A stretch of 64,000 nt of DNA, taken from NCBI GenBank assembly GCA_025055635.1, contig JANWWQ010000003.1, forward strand, positions 36,352-100,351. The letters are read 5' to 3'. Numbering within the stretch: position 1 is the first letter of the stretch; each line of letters opens with the position of its first letter. This DNA is from Flavobacteriales bacterium. Lineage in GTDB: Bacteria; Bacteroidota; Bacteroidia; CAIKAF01. The position numbers were made by a program, and so were the translations under genes. The notes under the pieces were generated by a model. It did not search any database. It saw only the letters and a list, made by a program, of their open reading frames with translations, and was not told where the DNA came from. Below, in pieces: positions 9,179-17,080 of this stretch.

Positions 9179-10725
9179 CGGCAATGTTTCATAGCCTTTT
9201 CAAAGGTGGGGAAATCTCTGTAGTGCCACATTTTCACCACTACTGTGTCCTTTAGCATCACCAAGCCCGGATTAGAACGGATGATCGTTTTCAGGGCAGT
9301 GGCATCATTGTAATAATATCGAAAAGGATTTTGATGTTCATGGCGAAAGGCTTCGGCCTGGTCGCGCGAGGCGGTGGCTGCGATAAATTCCACATTCTGG
9401 CGGGCAGCTTTGGTAGCAAATGCGTTGATTTCCTTCATTTTTTCAGTGTTGGTTTTGGAAAGGTCATAGGCCACTAACAGGAAGCGGCAACCTTTTTTGT
9501 TGATAAATTCCTTGCCGTAGGGTTCGCCAGTTTCGGGATCTTCCAGATCAAAATCATGAATAGGAGCCTCTTTGAAAGGCTTGATGATTTTTTTGCGTTG
9601 GTCCACGAATTCATGGGTTTTTAGAAACTCTTCTGTCATCCATGAAAAATCGTTGATTTTACGGCCGTCGGGTTCGTTTTTCACGGCGAGGAATTCTTTC
9701 ACTTCTCCGGTTTCTTTGTTTTTGTAAATCATATAAATGTCGGCCACTTCGGGGGTTGGCACCAGCCGCGAGGGCAGGCCATTGCCGGGAGCCCAAGGTC
9801 TGTAATCCTTAACGGGTAAGTGGTTGTAGCAATACCATGTAAAAAATGAAACCAGCAAGAGGGAAAGGGTAGCGATGAAGCCTTTCACAACGGCATCTTC
9901 AAAAAATGCATAATGCACAGCCACACGCAAAGCAGCCATGCCTACCATGTAAAGCCCAGGCAGCCACCAATCAAATATTCGCACCGAAACAATCAGACCA
10001 ATAAGGGGTCCCACTATAGCCACTATTTTTTCGGCTTTGTCCAGCGTGGAACCGTTGGCACTCCGAGGAAAAAGGGCCAGCGGAATAGCAAAAGCCAATA
10101 GCACTACATCCTTCCAGAAAGATTGCCAGGGAGTGAGTTTCAACGCATCACCGAAGCAGCCGCAATCTGTTACTTTATTGTATCGGGCGGAATAATAGGT
10201 AAGAAAGGTAAAAAAGAGCATCATGATTAGGTTGAGCAGGGAAGTCACGGGCAAATAATAACCGAACAATATAAGAGTCCCCAAGAGGGTTTCGGTCACA
10301 CTTATGACTGAAGCCAGTAATAGGGCTCTATCGTGAAGCTTGTCACAGAGCCGATTGAACCAGGTATCGGGGACGTGTGCTGTATAGGTGATGGTTCGTT
10401 CTTTTACCTGTACAAGGGTATCAGGGTGCACGGAAGCCAGAGAATCAGCCGGAACATCCAGACCGTTAGGGTAGACTATTGTGTATTTGCCCTCTAGGTC
10501 GGGCAGTTTGGTTTTTCGGCCTTCTTCTATGAGGGCCTGCACTTGTCCCAGCGATAGGCGACGAAGCGTGTAGGTGGTGTCTGGAATGCTGTCGGTGGTT
10601 TTGAATACAGTGAAATACTCCTCTAGTTTATAGGAGAAACCGAGGGGATCGTTGGATTTGACTAGACCTGAGATAATCAGCAGGACCCCCAGTAGCAGGC
10701 GGCAAACCACTAAAAGAGAGCGCAT
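9175..10725 (-). CDS. DoxX/MauE-like membrane protein with thioredoxin-like C-terminus (BT_3928 family)
   Basis: This 516-residue membrane protein resembles the BT_3928 family of Bacteroidota. The N-terminal helix with VLLIISGLVKSNDPLGFSYKLEEYF is the DoxX signature. Further helices follow, with SARYNKVTDCGCFGDALKL, the CGCF segment typical of MauE/DoxX redox-linked proteins. The last 150 or so residues look like a thioredoxin fold without a CxxC (LLVAYDLSKTN, EFIAATASRDQAEAF). The role is unproven; disulfide or redox support in the membrane is an inference. I start at ATG 10725 (AGAGGTAC upstream), since the track's version adds 54 residues and overlaps DUF2892. It is coupled to the permease downstream by ATGA. 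Confidence 0.8.
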   Translation of the reverse strand: MRSLLVVCRLLLGVLLIISGLVKSNDPLGFSYKLEEYFTVFKTTDSIPDTTYTLRRLSLGQVQALIEEGRKTKLPDLEGKYTIVYPNGLDVPADSLASVHPDTLVQVKERTITYTAHVPDTWFNRLCDKLHDRALLLASVISVTETLLGTLILFGYYLPVTSLLNLIMMLFFTFLTYYSARYNKVTDCGCFGDALKLTPWQSFWKDVVLLAFAIPLALFPRSANGSTLDKAEKIVAIVGPLIGLIVSVRIFDWWLPGLYMVGMAALRVAVHYAFFEDAVVKGFIATLSLLLVSFFTWYCYNHLPVKDYRPWAPGNGLPSRLVPTPEVADIYMIYKNKETGEVKEFLAVKNEPDGRKINDFSWMTEEFLKTHEFVDQRKKIIKPFKEAPIHDFDLEDPETGEPYGKEFINKKGCRFLLVAYDLSKTNTEKMKEINAFATKAARQNVEFIAATASRDQAEAFRHEHQNPFRYYYNDATALKTIIRSNPGLVMLKDTVVVKMWHYRDFPTFEKAMKHCR

Positions 10726-10813
10726 ATTGAGTACCTCTTTGGTAACGGGCAAATTTAGGAACGCCCTAATCAATCGGATAGGGGCGTTCCAGAGTGCCTG
10801 CCGTGCTTGGTAG

Positions 10814-11017
10814 TCAGCTCTTTTTACGGGTGGAAAATCCCAACACCCTGTAAAGGGGACAGAAGCCCACGAAAGAAGTGAGGGCAAAAACTATGGCCAC
10901 CACCAGCAGCACAATACCCAGGGTGCCCTTGATACGGTCAGTAAAATAGCCGAATGCCAGGCCGGCGGCCAGGATAATTCGCACGACCCTATCAGCCAAA
11001 CCCATGTTAATGTTCAT
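10814..11017 (-). CDS. Small DUF2892 (YgaP-like transmembrane) protein
   Basis: This 67-residue inner-membrane protein matches the DUF2892/YgaP-TM pattern. MGLADRVVRIILAAGLAFGY forms the first helix, a central second helix follows, and the C-terminus has FVGFCPLYRVLGFSTRKK with the conserved CPLY. The function of the family is not established; some members are fused to rhodanese domains. It lies 88 bases upstream of the DoxX-like gene on the same strand and may head that operon. Confidence 0.88.
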   Translation of the reverse strand: MNINMGLADRVVRIILAAGLAFGYFTDRIKGTLGIVLLVVAIVFALTSFVGFCPLYRVLGFSTRKKS

Positions 11018-11345
11018 ATAATTCTGTGTTTTGGTGCATAAAATTAATAATTTTTAATAGAACAAAATTTAAATTAAAGGCAGCGTAATGGTTTCAGGCA
11101 CCATTGAATAGTGGCGCAGTAGCTTGATAATAAGGAGGGTGGCTAACGACTAGAAATACTGGAAAAGTGGCTTTTGAAAATTTGTAAAAGGACTAACGGA
11201 GCATGCTAGAAGTTCAGAGCACCCCTATTCTTTAGTGTTGAGGAGATAATATAATATATTAAGGCTGGCCCTCAGTGGGCTAAGCCTCCATTTCCTATTT
11301 AAAAGCTCACAATGGGGTGAACGAAAAAAATGTTATTCTGTGGTG
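11018..11345. other. Intergenic region between DUF2892 and the NtrC-type regulator
   Basis: This AT-rich stretch holds the presumed promoter of DUF2892, although no perfect TAnnTTTG was seen, and the end of the 16.2-11.3 kb operon. The only structured element noticed is the hairpin at 11262-11287. Confidence 0.5.
11262..11287 (-). terminator. Candidate hairpin downstream of the NtrC-type regulator
   Basis: Read on the minus strand, AGGCT-TA-GCCC-ACTGA-GGGC-C-AGCCT folds into an interrupted stem about 60 bases after the regulator stop. It is followed by an AT-rich tract rather than a pure T run, so it is only a weak intrinsic-terminator candidate. Confidence 0.35.
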
Positions 11346-12530
11346 TTATTCACCCGGTCGTGGTCGGGCAGGTTTGGCAAAGGTGCGCACGTCTTCAACC
11401 GTGATGGTTTTATCACAGAGGATAACGAGGCGTTCCACCGCATTGCGCAATTCGCGCACGTTGCCATTCCAACGGATCTTTTTGAGTTCTTCCAGGGCTT
11501 CATCTGTAAATTTTTTGGGGGGCATGTGCTGTTCTTCCAAGATCTCCTGCAGGAAGTGGCGGGCCAGGAGGGGGATGTCCTCCGGGCGATCATTCAAATC
11601 AGGGACGTGAATGGGGATGACAGCCAATCGGTGAAGCAGGTCTTCTCGGAAGTTGTTTTTTCGGATTTCAGCTTCCAGGTCTTTATTAGTAGCGGCTATG
11701 ACACGCACATCCACTTTGATTTCCTCGTCGCCACCGACTCGGGTGATTTTGTTTTCCTGAAGGGCCCTCAGCACTTTAGCTTGCGCGGCAGGGCTCATGT
11801 CGCCCACTTCGTCTAGGAACAGAGTGCCCCCGTGAGCCAGTTCAAACTTGCCTTTGCGGGTTTTGATGGCCGAGGTGAAAGAACCTTTTTCGTGGCCAAA
11901 AAGCTCGCTTTCAATCAGTTCAGAAGGAATTGCAGCACAATTCACTTCCACAAAAGGTTTATCTGCTCTGCGACTAAGGGCATGGATGGCACGGGCCACC
12001 AATTCTTTGCCGGTGCCATTGCTGCCCGTGATTAGGACACGGGCATCGGTGGGAGCCACGCGGGCAATGAGTTCCTTGATTCTTTTGATGCTTTCTGATT
12101 CACCTATGATCTCCCGGTACTTGGATTTGGCTACTGTACGCTTGAGAACTCTGGTTTCTTGTTCCAAATGTTTTTTTTCCAGGGCATTGCGCAAAGACAC
12201 TAATAGACGGTTCAGATCCAAGGGCTTGGTGATAAAATCGTAGGCACCGGCCTTGATACATTCCACAGCGGTATCTATAGTCCCATGCCCAGTGAGCATC
12301 AATACGGGCACTTCCGGTTTTAATTTAACCATCTGGCGCAACACCTCCATGCCATCCATCCCGGGCATCTTGATGTCACAGAACACAAGATCTACCGGCT
12401 GGTCAGAGAATATCTCTAGGGCTTTGGCGCCGTTTTCAGCCTGGAGGACTTTTAGTCCTTCATTTTCCAGGATTTCGGTTAGGATGTTGCGAATACCTTT
12501 TTCGTCGTCCACTACTAGCACTGTATTCAT
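11346..12530 (-). CDS. NtrC-family response regulator (REC + sigma-54 AAA+), no DNA-binding domain
   Basis: This is a two-component response regulator. The receiver domain is at 1-120, with phospho-acceptor Asp52 in FCDIKMPG and acidic VVDDE. A sigma-54 activator AAA+ domain follows at about 135-370: Walker A GSNGTGKE, Walker B GTLFLDEVGD, arginine finger FREDLLHRL. The sigma-54-contacting loop reads GSFTSA instead of GAFTGA. The protein stops at 394 residues, soon after the NVRELRNAVERLV segment, so the usual C-terminal Fis helix-turn-helix is missing. It may act without DNA binding, as described for some NtrC relatives; this is inference. I start at ATG 12530, which overlaps the ppx stop as ATGA; the track's extra 67 residues are read-through into ppx. 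Confidence 0.92.
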   Translation of the reverse strand: MNTVLVVDDEKGIRNILTEILENEGLKVLQAENGAKALEIFSDQPVDLVFCDIKMPGMDGMEVLRQMVKLKPEVPVLMLTGHGTIDTAVECIKAGAYDFITKPLDLNRLLVSLRNALEKKHLEQETRVLKRTVAKSKYREIIGESESIKRIKELIARVAPTDARVLITGSNGTGKELVARAIHALSRRADKPFVEVNCAAIPSELIESELFGHEKGSFTSAIKTRKGKFELAHGGTLFLDEVGDMSPAAQAKVLRALQENKITRVGGDEEIKVDVRVIAATNKDLEAEIRKNNFREDLLHRLAVIPIHVPDLNDRPEDIPLLARHFLQEILEEQHMPPKKFTDEALEELKKIRWNGNVRELRNAVERLVILCDKTITVEDVRTFAKPARPRPGE

Positions 12531-13477
12531 GGCAATTGCTTGTTTTGGAAGAGAGAAAATAGTATACCTTCTTTCAGTGCGAAGGAGCAAGTTCGGACTG
12601 AGGTAATGGGGAATTTTTCCATCAAGAGGAGCACCAGTTGGGCGGCAGCCGGCAGCATTTCGGCGCGAAAGGCGGTGATGCCCGGCATGCGCAGCCTTTC
12701 CTCTAGGGTGGCGTCCAAAAGATCTTCGCAAAGTACCCTACAGGCATCCGCTGTGTAGGAAGTCCAGAATTTTTCGCGGCGAATTATCTGCCCTCTGGCA
12801 CTCAGCATATCTTCAAATGTATCAAATGTGCCCGAAGAGCCTACCAGCGTGGTGACCGGATACGGACGGGCTAGATGAAAAAGGGGCAGCAAAATCTCTT
12901 CCAAATAAGCACGCATTTTAGAGAGTTGTTCGGGACGTGGCTGGTCATGGGTTCCGAAATCATCGGTGAGGCGGCTGACTCCCATTTCAAAGCTCTCCGA
13001 ATAGACGGGAGCTTTGTGGTAATAGATTGCAAATTCGCAGCTTCCGCCACCCACATCCACAATGAGAGCGTTGTCTAAATCGTGGAGGACCCCGCTCATA
13101 AGCACACCCCGAAAAATAAGTTCGGCCTCCCTTCGGCCGGAGAGAAGATGAAGGGGATGGCCCAAAATGCGTTGACAGGCTTCCTGAACCAAGTGACCAT
13201 TTCGGGCATTGCGCACGGCAGAAGTACCTGAAACAAATACCCTGCCAGGAGCAAATTCAGAGAGTTTTGCCGCGTACTCAGTAAAGGCCGCTTCGGCTCT
13301 CTGCAAGGCTTCGGGTAGCAGTTCACGCCCGCGCAGACCGCCCTTCCCTAATTTTACAGGAATTTTGCCCTGATAGAGCACTTTGAAGAAATGCCCTTCG
13401 GGCTCAGCAATGAGAAGATTAAAAGTATTGGTGCCACAATCCAGCACTGCCACTCGGGTATGAGACTGTGAACTCAT
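12527..13477 (-). CDS. Ppx/GppA-family phosphatase
   Basis: This belongs to the ASKHA-fold family that hydrolyses polyphosphate or pppGpp. Phosphate-binding motifs are in place: VLDCGTNTFNLLIAE at the N-terminus, FVSGTSAVRNARNG near 80, and IVDVGGGSCEFAIY near 140. At 316 residues it is the short single-module form common in Bacteroidota, without an HD domain. It overlaps both neighbours by ATGA, so it is translated within the glycan/regulator operon. Whether it acts on polyphosphate or on alarmone cannot be told from sequence. Confidence 0.93.
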   Translation of the reverse strand: MSSQSHTRVAVLDCGTNTFNLLIAEPEGHFFKVLYQGKIPVKLGKGGLRGRELLPEALQRAEAAFTEYAAKLSEFAPGRVFVSGTSAVRNARNGHLVQEACQRILGHPLHLLSGRREAELIFRGVLMSGVLHDLDNALIVDVGGGSCEFAIYYHKAPVYSESFEMGVSRLTDDFGTHDQPRPEQLSKMRAYLEEILLPLFHLARPYPVTTLVGSSGTFDTFEDMLSARGQIIRREKFWTSYTADACRVLCEDLLDATLEERLRMPGITAFRAEMLPAAAQLVLLLMEKFPITSVRTCSFALKEGILFSLFQNKQLP

Positions 13478-14592
13478 TTCTGACCCTCAAACTTAAAATA
13501 GGGAAGCCAAGCTGAAAAAAGACCTAGCATGATGGTCCCCCATTGACGTTCGGCCACATTTTCCGTGAGACAAAAAAGGAATAGAGCTAAGGCGTTGGCA
13601 GAGGCCAACCAGCTGCTTATAGAACGCAACATCCGGAGCACCGCTCCCCAAAAGCCTAGGAATAGAAGCAATCCAGTGAAGCCATGAGCTGCAGCAAGGT
13701 GGAGAAACTGATTATGGGTGTTCATGTTCTGCAGCCGAGGGTCTCGGCCTAAGTAGCAGGTGTTAAGATCCTCTTGCAACAAAGGTCCCACGCCGGTCCA
13801 AGGTTTGGACTGGAAAACCTGCCAACCGCATTGCCAGGATACTGCTCGTAAAGTGGCAGAGTTTTTTTGGTTTTGCACAATTTCCATAAATCTTGTGGAG
13901 GGCACTAGAACTATGTAAAGAGTTAAGATACTTAACAGCATCATACCTGCCCACCGGTATTTAGGCTGAAGTAGAAAAAAGGCAATTAATGCCATAAGGT
14001 GAATGCGGGTTTCCAGAAAAACCAGTGAAATCAACAAAAACGAAGCTAAACCTGTCCACAAAGCCTTTACCCAGAAGGTCGCTTCAGTGTAGGCTCTATT
14101 TATAAAAAAGACGATGGAAGCCAGGGCAAACATCCCGAAGTATGGAGGATGGATGCCCGTACGAATTGAAAATTCGTTTCTTAGTTTATAAGAGAGGGTG
14201 TGTGCCGCAAGATAACTATCCTGAAAGCCTGTGCTAAAAATAGCCACAGAAGCAAAAACAACGACAGCTGATGTTGAGAGGGCTAGTACCAGGTATTCAC
14301 GCTCCACAAAGTTGGCCAGAAGAGGACGTTCATCAGGAGAGGAGAGAGAATGTATAAGTGGTAATGTCAACCAGAAGAAGTAATGGTCAGGAAATGCGGC
14401 TTGATAAAAGCCATGTCTTAAGGAGGAAAGACAGCCCAGTATGCAGGTGGCGCCAATTATCCAAAATAGAAGAAGAGGCCTAAAGTAACACCGCCTTTGA
14501 AAAATCAATAAGAGGCAGCCTATGGCTGAGAGGACCAGAGCTGCGCTGTGCACAAAATACCAAGGCCAGGGGGCGGTGGCAGTCAGACACAT
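13474..14592 (-). CDS. O-antigen ligase/polymerase-like (Wzy_C) membrane protein
   Basis: This hydrophobic protein of about 372 residues has roughly ten predicted helices and a large loop near the C-terminus containing TGVGPLLQEDLNTCYLGRD and NTHNQFLHLAAAHGFTG, the Wzy_C/WaaL-like pattern. Such proteins polymerise or ligate surface glycans at the periplasmic face. The track's 431-residue version overlaps the glycosyltransferase gene by 134 bases. I start at ATG 14592; a TTG at 14616 is the alternative. Its stop overlaps ppx as ATGA. The substrate is unknown. Confidence 0.75.
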   Translation of the reverse strand: MCLTATAPWPWYFVHSAALVLSAIGCLLLIFQRRCYFRPLLLFWIIGATCILGCLSSLRHGFYQAAFPDHYFFWLTLPLIHSLSSPDERPLLANFVEREYLVLALSTSAVVVFASVAIFSTGFQDSYLAAHTLSYKLRNEFSIRTGIHPPYFGMFALASIVFFINRAYTEATFWVKALWTGLASFLLISLVFLETRIHLMALIAFFLLQPKYRWAGMMLLSILTLYIVLVPSTRFMEIVQNQKNSATLRAVSWQCGWQVFQSKPWTGVGPLLQEDLNTCYLGRDPRLQNMNTHNQFLHLAAAHGFTGLLLFLGFWGAVLRMLRSISSWLASANALALFLFCLTENVAERQWGTIMLGLFSAWLPYFKFEGQK

Positions 14593-14635
14593 CAGGCCGG
14601 CTTTCGTCAGAAACAAACCGCCTGGGCCGCCATTC

Positions 14636-15772
14636 TCAGAGTGCCGCAGCCAGAGGCTCCGGAAAATGTTGGCAGAAAAAATTTCTGATTTCTTTTTCAA
14701 AGCGCTGGCGTGAAAATTTAAGAACCGAAGCCCGAATTTCTGAAGCATCCCAGGATGTGATACCTTCAAAGCGTTCCACTGCTTCCATAAGACTTTTTAC
14801 CGTCTGGCGATGAAAGAAAATGCCATTTTTTCCTTCTTGGACAGTTTCTAGGGCTCCGCCGGCAGCCAGGGCAATCACTGGTACTCCGCATGCCATGGCT
14901 TCCACCGGGGCTATACCAAAATCGTCCAGAGCCGCAAACACATAGGCTTTGGCACCATGCAGCCATTGCCTGTATTCTTCCCTAGAGCCCATGGGCACCA
15001 CTCTGATGTGAGGAGCTGCTTGCTTTTGGAGCTTTGGAATAGCCGCCGGTCGAGTGGCCATCACTAGGGGGCGAGAGGGCATTTGGTTGAATGTCCAAAG
15101 AATTAAGTCAAGTTTTTTATAGGGTACATCCCTGGATGAGGTGAAGTAATAACCGTCCTGGTAATTTTTATTACTCGGTAGCTGGAAAAAATCCGTGTCT
15201 ACAGGTGGATAAATCACGGTGGCTTCTTTTTTATAAAATTCTTTAATCCGTCCGGCCACATAGTGCGAGTTGGCAATAAAATAATCCACCGTGTGGCTGC
15301 CCTGCAGGTCCCATTTACGCAGACGAGTTAGAGTTCTTGAAATGACCTTGAGAAAAAGTGGACGGTACAAACCGTAGTCTTGTAAATATTCTTTTTCAAA
15401 TGCCCATAGATAACGTGAAGGTGTATGACAATAACAAATATGTAAAGCACCTTTCTTTTTTCTGATATTTTTTGCAGCAGCATGGCTACTGCTGACCACA
15501 ACATCGTAACGATGGAGGGGAAGCTGAGCCATGGCTAAGGGAAAAACAGGAAGCCATATCTTGTAAAAGTGGGCTGCAAAAGGCAGGCGGGCCATCCAGG
15601 AAGTATGCAGTTGTGGACTGGGAGAATTCAGTACCTGGGCAGCCATGCTACGGGATCCAAGCATGGCATAAATGTGTGGTTTCAAGGGTCGCAGCACCCT
15701 GTAAATTTCTCCGGCTACTTCCTCAGAACCTCCTTTCTGAAGATACCAATCGTGGACGAAAGCAACCTTCAC
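14636..15772 (-). CDS. GT4-type glycosyltransferase
   Basis: This 378-residue GT-B glycosyltransferase of group 1 builds a surface glycan, probably together with the Wzy-like protein next door. The N-terminus KVAFVHDWYLQKGGSEEV gives the acceptor-side glycine-rich loop. CYCHTPSRYLW near 125 is typical of mannosyl/galactosyl-type GT4 enzymes. The donor-site motif is FAALDDFGIAPVEAMACGVPVIA (quoted in part: DDFGIAPVEAMACGVPV), where family members have an EX7E arrangement and D replaces the first E. It lies 10 bases after the Rieske-like gene, suggesting one transcript. Confidence 0.9.
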   Translation of the reverse strand: MKVAFVHDWYLQKGGSEEVAGEIYRVLRPLKPHIYAMLGSRSMAAQVLNSPSPQLHTSWMARLPFAAHFYKIWLPVFPLAMAQLPLHRYDVVVSSSHAAAKNIRKKKGALHICYCHTPSRYLWAFEKEYLQDYGLYRPLFLKVISRTLTRLRKWDLQGSHTVDYFIANSHYVAGRIKEFYKKEATVIYPPVDTDFFQLPSNKNYQDGYYFTSSRDVPYKKLDLILWTFNQMPSRPLVMATRPAAIPKLQKQAAPHIRVVPMGSREEYRQWLHGAKAYVFAALDDFGIAPVEAMACGVPVIALAAGGALETVQEGKNGIFFHRQTVKSLMEAVERFEGITSWDASEIRASVLKFSRQRFEKEIRNFFCQHFPEPLAAAL

Positions 15773-15782
15773 AGAGATGCCC

Positions 15783-16211
15783 TCAGTTGAAAACTCTAAT
15801 AATCATTCCGTCAAAGGACGTTTTGTAGTTATGCAGAGGCCACAGCGAAGGACCTTTTAAAACCTGGCCATTCAGAACATTCCATTCTGAACCGCAGCAG
15901 GCACACACCAAGCGAAGTCCTGAAGACTCAGGCGCGGCCTTTCCACAGGGATTGTGGACATCGTGGGGACAATGCAGGTCAAAAGCAGCCACATCGTCAG
16001 TGGTGACGCGAACTACAATGATACCACGGGAACCCTCGTCAGGAAAAAGCATGTAGCCTCCGGGCACGTTTAGGGCAGAATACAAAGGGTTACCTAGATT
16101 TATAACCAGGTTTACAGGAACGGAAGGTATTATCGGCCGGGGATGGCTTTTACAACCCATTGCAACTCCGAGAAAAATGCCCGCCAACATGAATCCTGCG
16201 TAAGTTCTCAT
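15783..16211 (-). CDS. Rieske-like lipoprotein with CxH ... CxxC cluster motif
   Basis: This predicted lipoprotein of 142 residues has a hydrophobic N-terminus ending in a lipobox (GVAMGC, Cys20). The rest resembles a Rieske [2Fe-2S] domain: DLHCPHDVHNPCG supplies C81-x-H83, and LVCACCGSEWNVLNG is the second box. A normal Rieske box there is CPCHGS with a histidine ligand; here that position is Cys106 (C103-A-C-C). The cluster would be held by three Cys and one His, or absent. The start is ATG 16211, after which the signal peptide follows directly. A -7 box lies upstream, so this is probably the first gene of the operon that runs to 11.3 kb. Confidence 0.8.
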   Translation of the reverse strand: MRTYAGFMLAGIFLGVAMGCKSHPRPIIPSVPVNLVINLGNPLYSALNVPGGYMLFPDEGSRGIIVVRVTTDDVAAFDLHCPHDVHNPCGKAAPESSGLRLVCACCGSEWNVLNGQVLKGPSLWPLHNYKTSFDGMIIRVFN

Positions 16212-16244
16212 CAGAAATTTGTTGCCTAGAATCGTATATTTTGG

Positions 16245-16252
16245 CAAATTTA
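16245..16252 (-). promoter_or_regulatory. -7 promoter box for the Rieske/glycan/regulator operon
   Basis: The minus strand carries TAAATTTG 33 bases before the Rieske ATG, implying a leader near 27 bases. The five-gene run downstream has gaps of at most about 45 bases, so this may drive all of it. Confidence 0.5.
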
Positions 16253-16307
16253 GTCTAGTAGGAAAAGCGGTGTAATTTTTGCGAAATTTTTTTAATTTAA
16301 AACTTCT

Positions 16308-16574
16308 ATGAAAAGATTGTTTTATGTAATAGTCGGTATTTTGCTTTTTTGGCCAATTAAAGCCCAGGTATCGAATTCTCTAGAGGGTAAAGGCGAAAAA
16401 TCGCCGGCTCAAGTGAAAAAGGAAATTAAAAGAGTAAAAAAGGAACACGAAATGGCAGTCAAGCGGGCTGCTAAATATGGTCGTAAAAGGCACCTGGCCA
16501 TTCAAGACCCCGCCGTTAGGAAAAGAATTAAGAGAAATTTGCGCCGGTCAAACCGGCAAATGCGCGCCAAATAG
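16308..16574 (+). CDS. Small, strongly basic predicted secreted protein
   Basis: This 88-residue protein is not one I recognise. It has a clear signal peptide (KRLFYVIVGILLFWPIKAQ). The mature part is dominated by Lys and Arg, for example KKEIKRVKKEHEMAVKRAAK and RKRIKRNLRRSNRQ, with no cysteine, and is likely helical. Such a charge suggests binding to acidic polymers (LPS, exopolysaccharide or nucleic acid), but that is a guess. It lies 39 bases before the SPOR protein gene, which has its own -7 box, and diverges from the Rieske operon. Confidence 0.7.
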   Translation: MKRLFYVIVGILLFWPIKAQVSNSLEGKGEKSPAQVKKEIKRVKKEHEMAVKRAAKYGRKRHLAIQDPAVRKRIKRNLRRSNRQMRAK

Positions 16575-16577
16575 CAG

Positions 16578-16585
16578 TACTTTTG
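16578..16585 (+). promoter_or_regulatory. -7 promoter box for the SPOR gene
   Basis: TACTTTTG lies directly after the stop of the small basic gene, 28 bases before the ATG of the SPOR-domain gene. Confidence 0.45.
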
Positions 16586-16613
16586 TTGCCCACCAAAAAA
16601 TAGAAAAAGCCAC

Positions 16614-17042
16614 ATGAAAGCCCTCGGCTTCGGGGGATGGTTTCTTTTCGGTCTATTAATTGCAGTCCAGGCCCAGACGCCTTACCAGTCAGACGGGGCG
16701 GGCCGGGTGGTTTTCCTCGAAGACAGTGCCACCCTGAAGGCTGTAAAGAAAATTGAGAATGGAGAAATCAGCCAGAAAGGCTACCGGGTTCAGGTGTTTT
16801 CGGAATCGGGTTCGGGGTCCAAGAGCCGGGCGATGAAGGTGCGCGCCGAAGTGAGCGAAAAGTTTTCTGGATTGCCTGTTTATGTTACTTATGAAGCACC
16901 CAATTTTAAGGTACGGGTTGGTGATTTTCAAACGTTTTTGGAGGCAGCGGCCCTCTGCGAAAAGGCTCGTACTTTTTACCCTTCCTCCTACGTCGTGGAA
17001 GATAAAATTTGGGTGAAAGCTCCCCGCAGTCTTCGGGAATAA
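16614..17042 (+). CDS. Secreted SPOR-domain protein
   Basis: This 142-residue protein has a signal peptide (FGGWFLFGLLIAVQAQ) and a C-terminal SPOR-like fold from about residue 60. KGYRVQVFSESGSGSKSRAM begins the first strand and helix; YVTYEAPNFKVRVGDFQTFLEA is the typical second half. SPOR domains bind denuded peptidoglycan glycan strands. In Bacteroidota, short SPOR proteins of this form are widespread and not tied to one function. The aminotransferase gene follows after 38 bases. Confidence 0.8.
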   Translation: MKALGFGGWFLFGLLIAVQAQTPYQSDGAGRVVFLEDSATLKAVKKIENGEISQKGYRVQVFSESGSGSKSRAMKVRAEVSEKFSGLPVYVTYEAPNFKVRVGDFQTFLEAAALCEKARTFYPSSYVVEDKIWVKAPRSLRE

Positions 17043-17080
17043 ACCAAGCGAAAAGAAAGATTCATTTCCTATTATTAACC

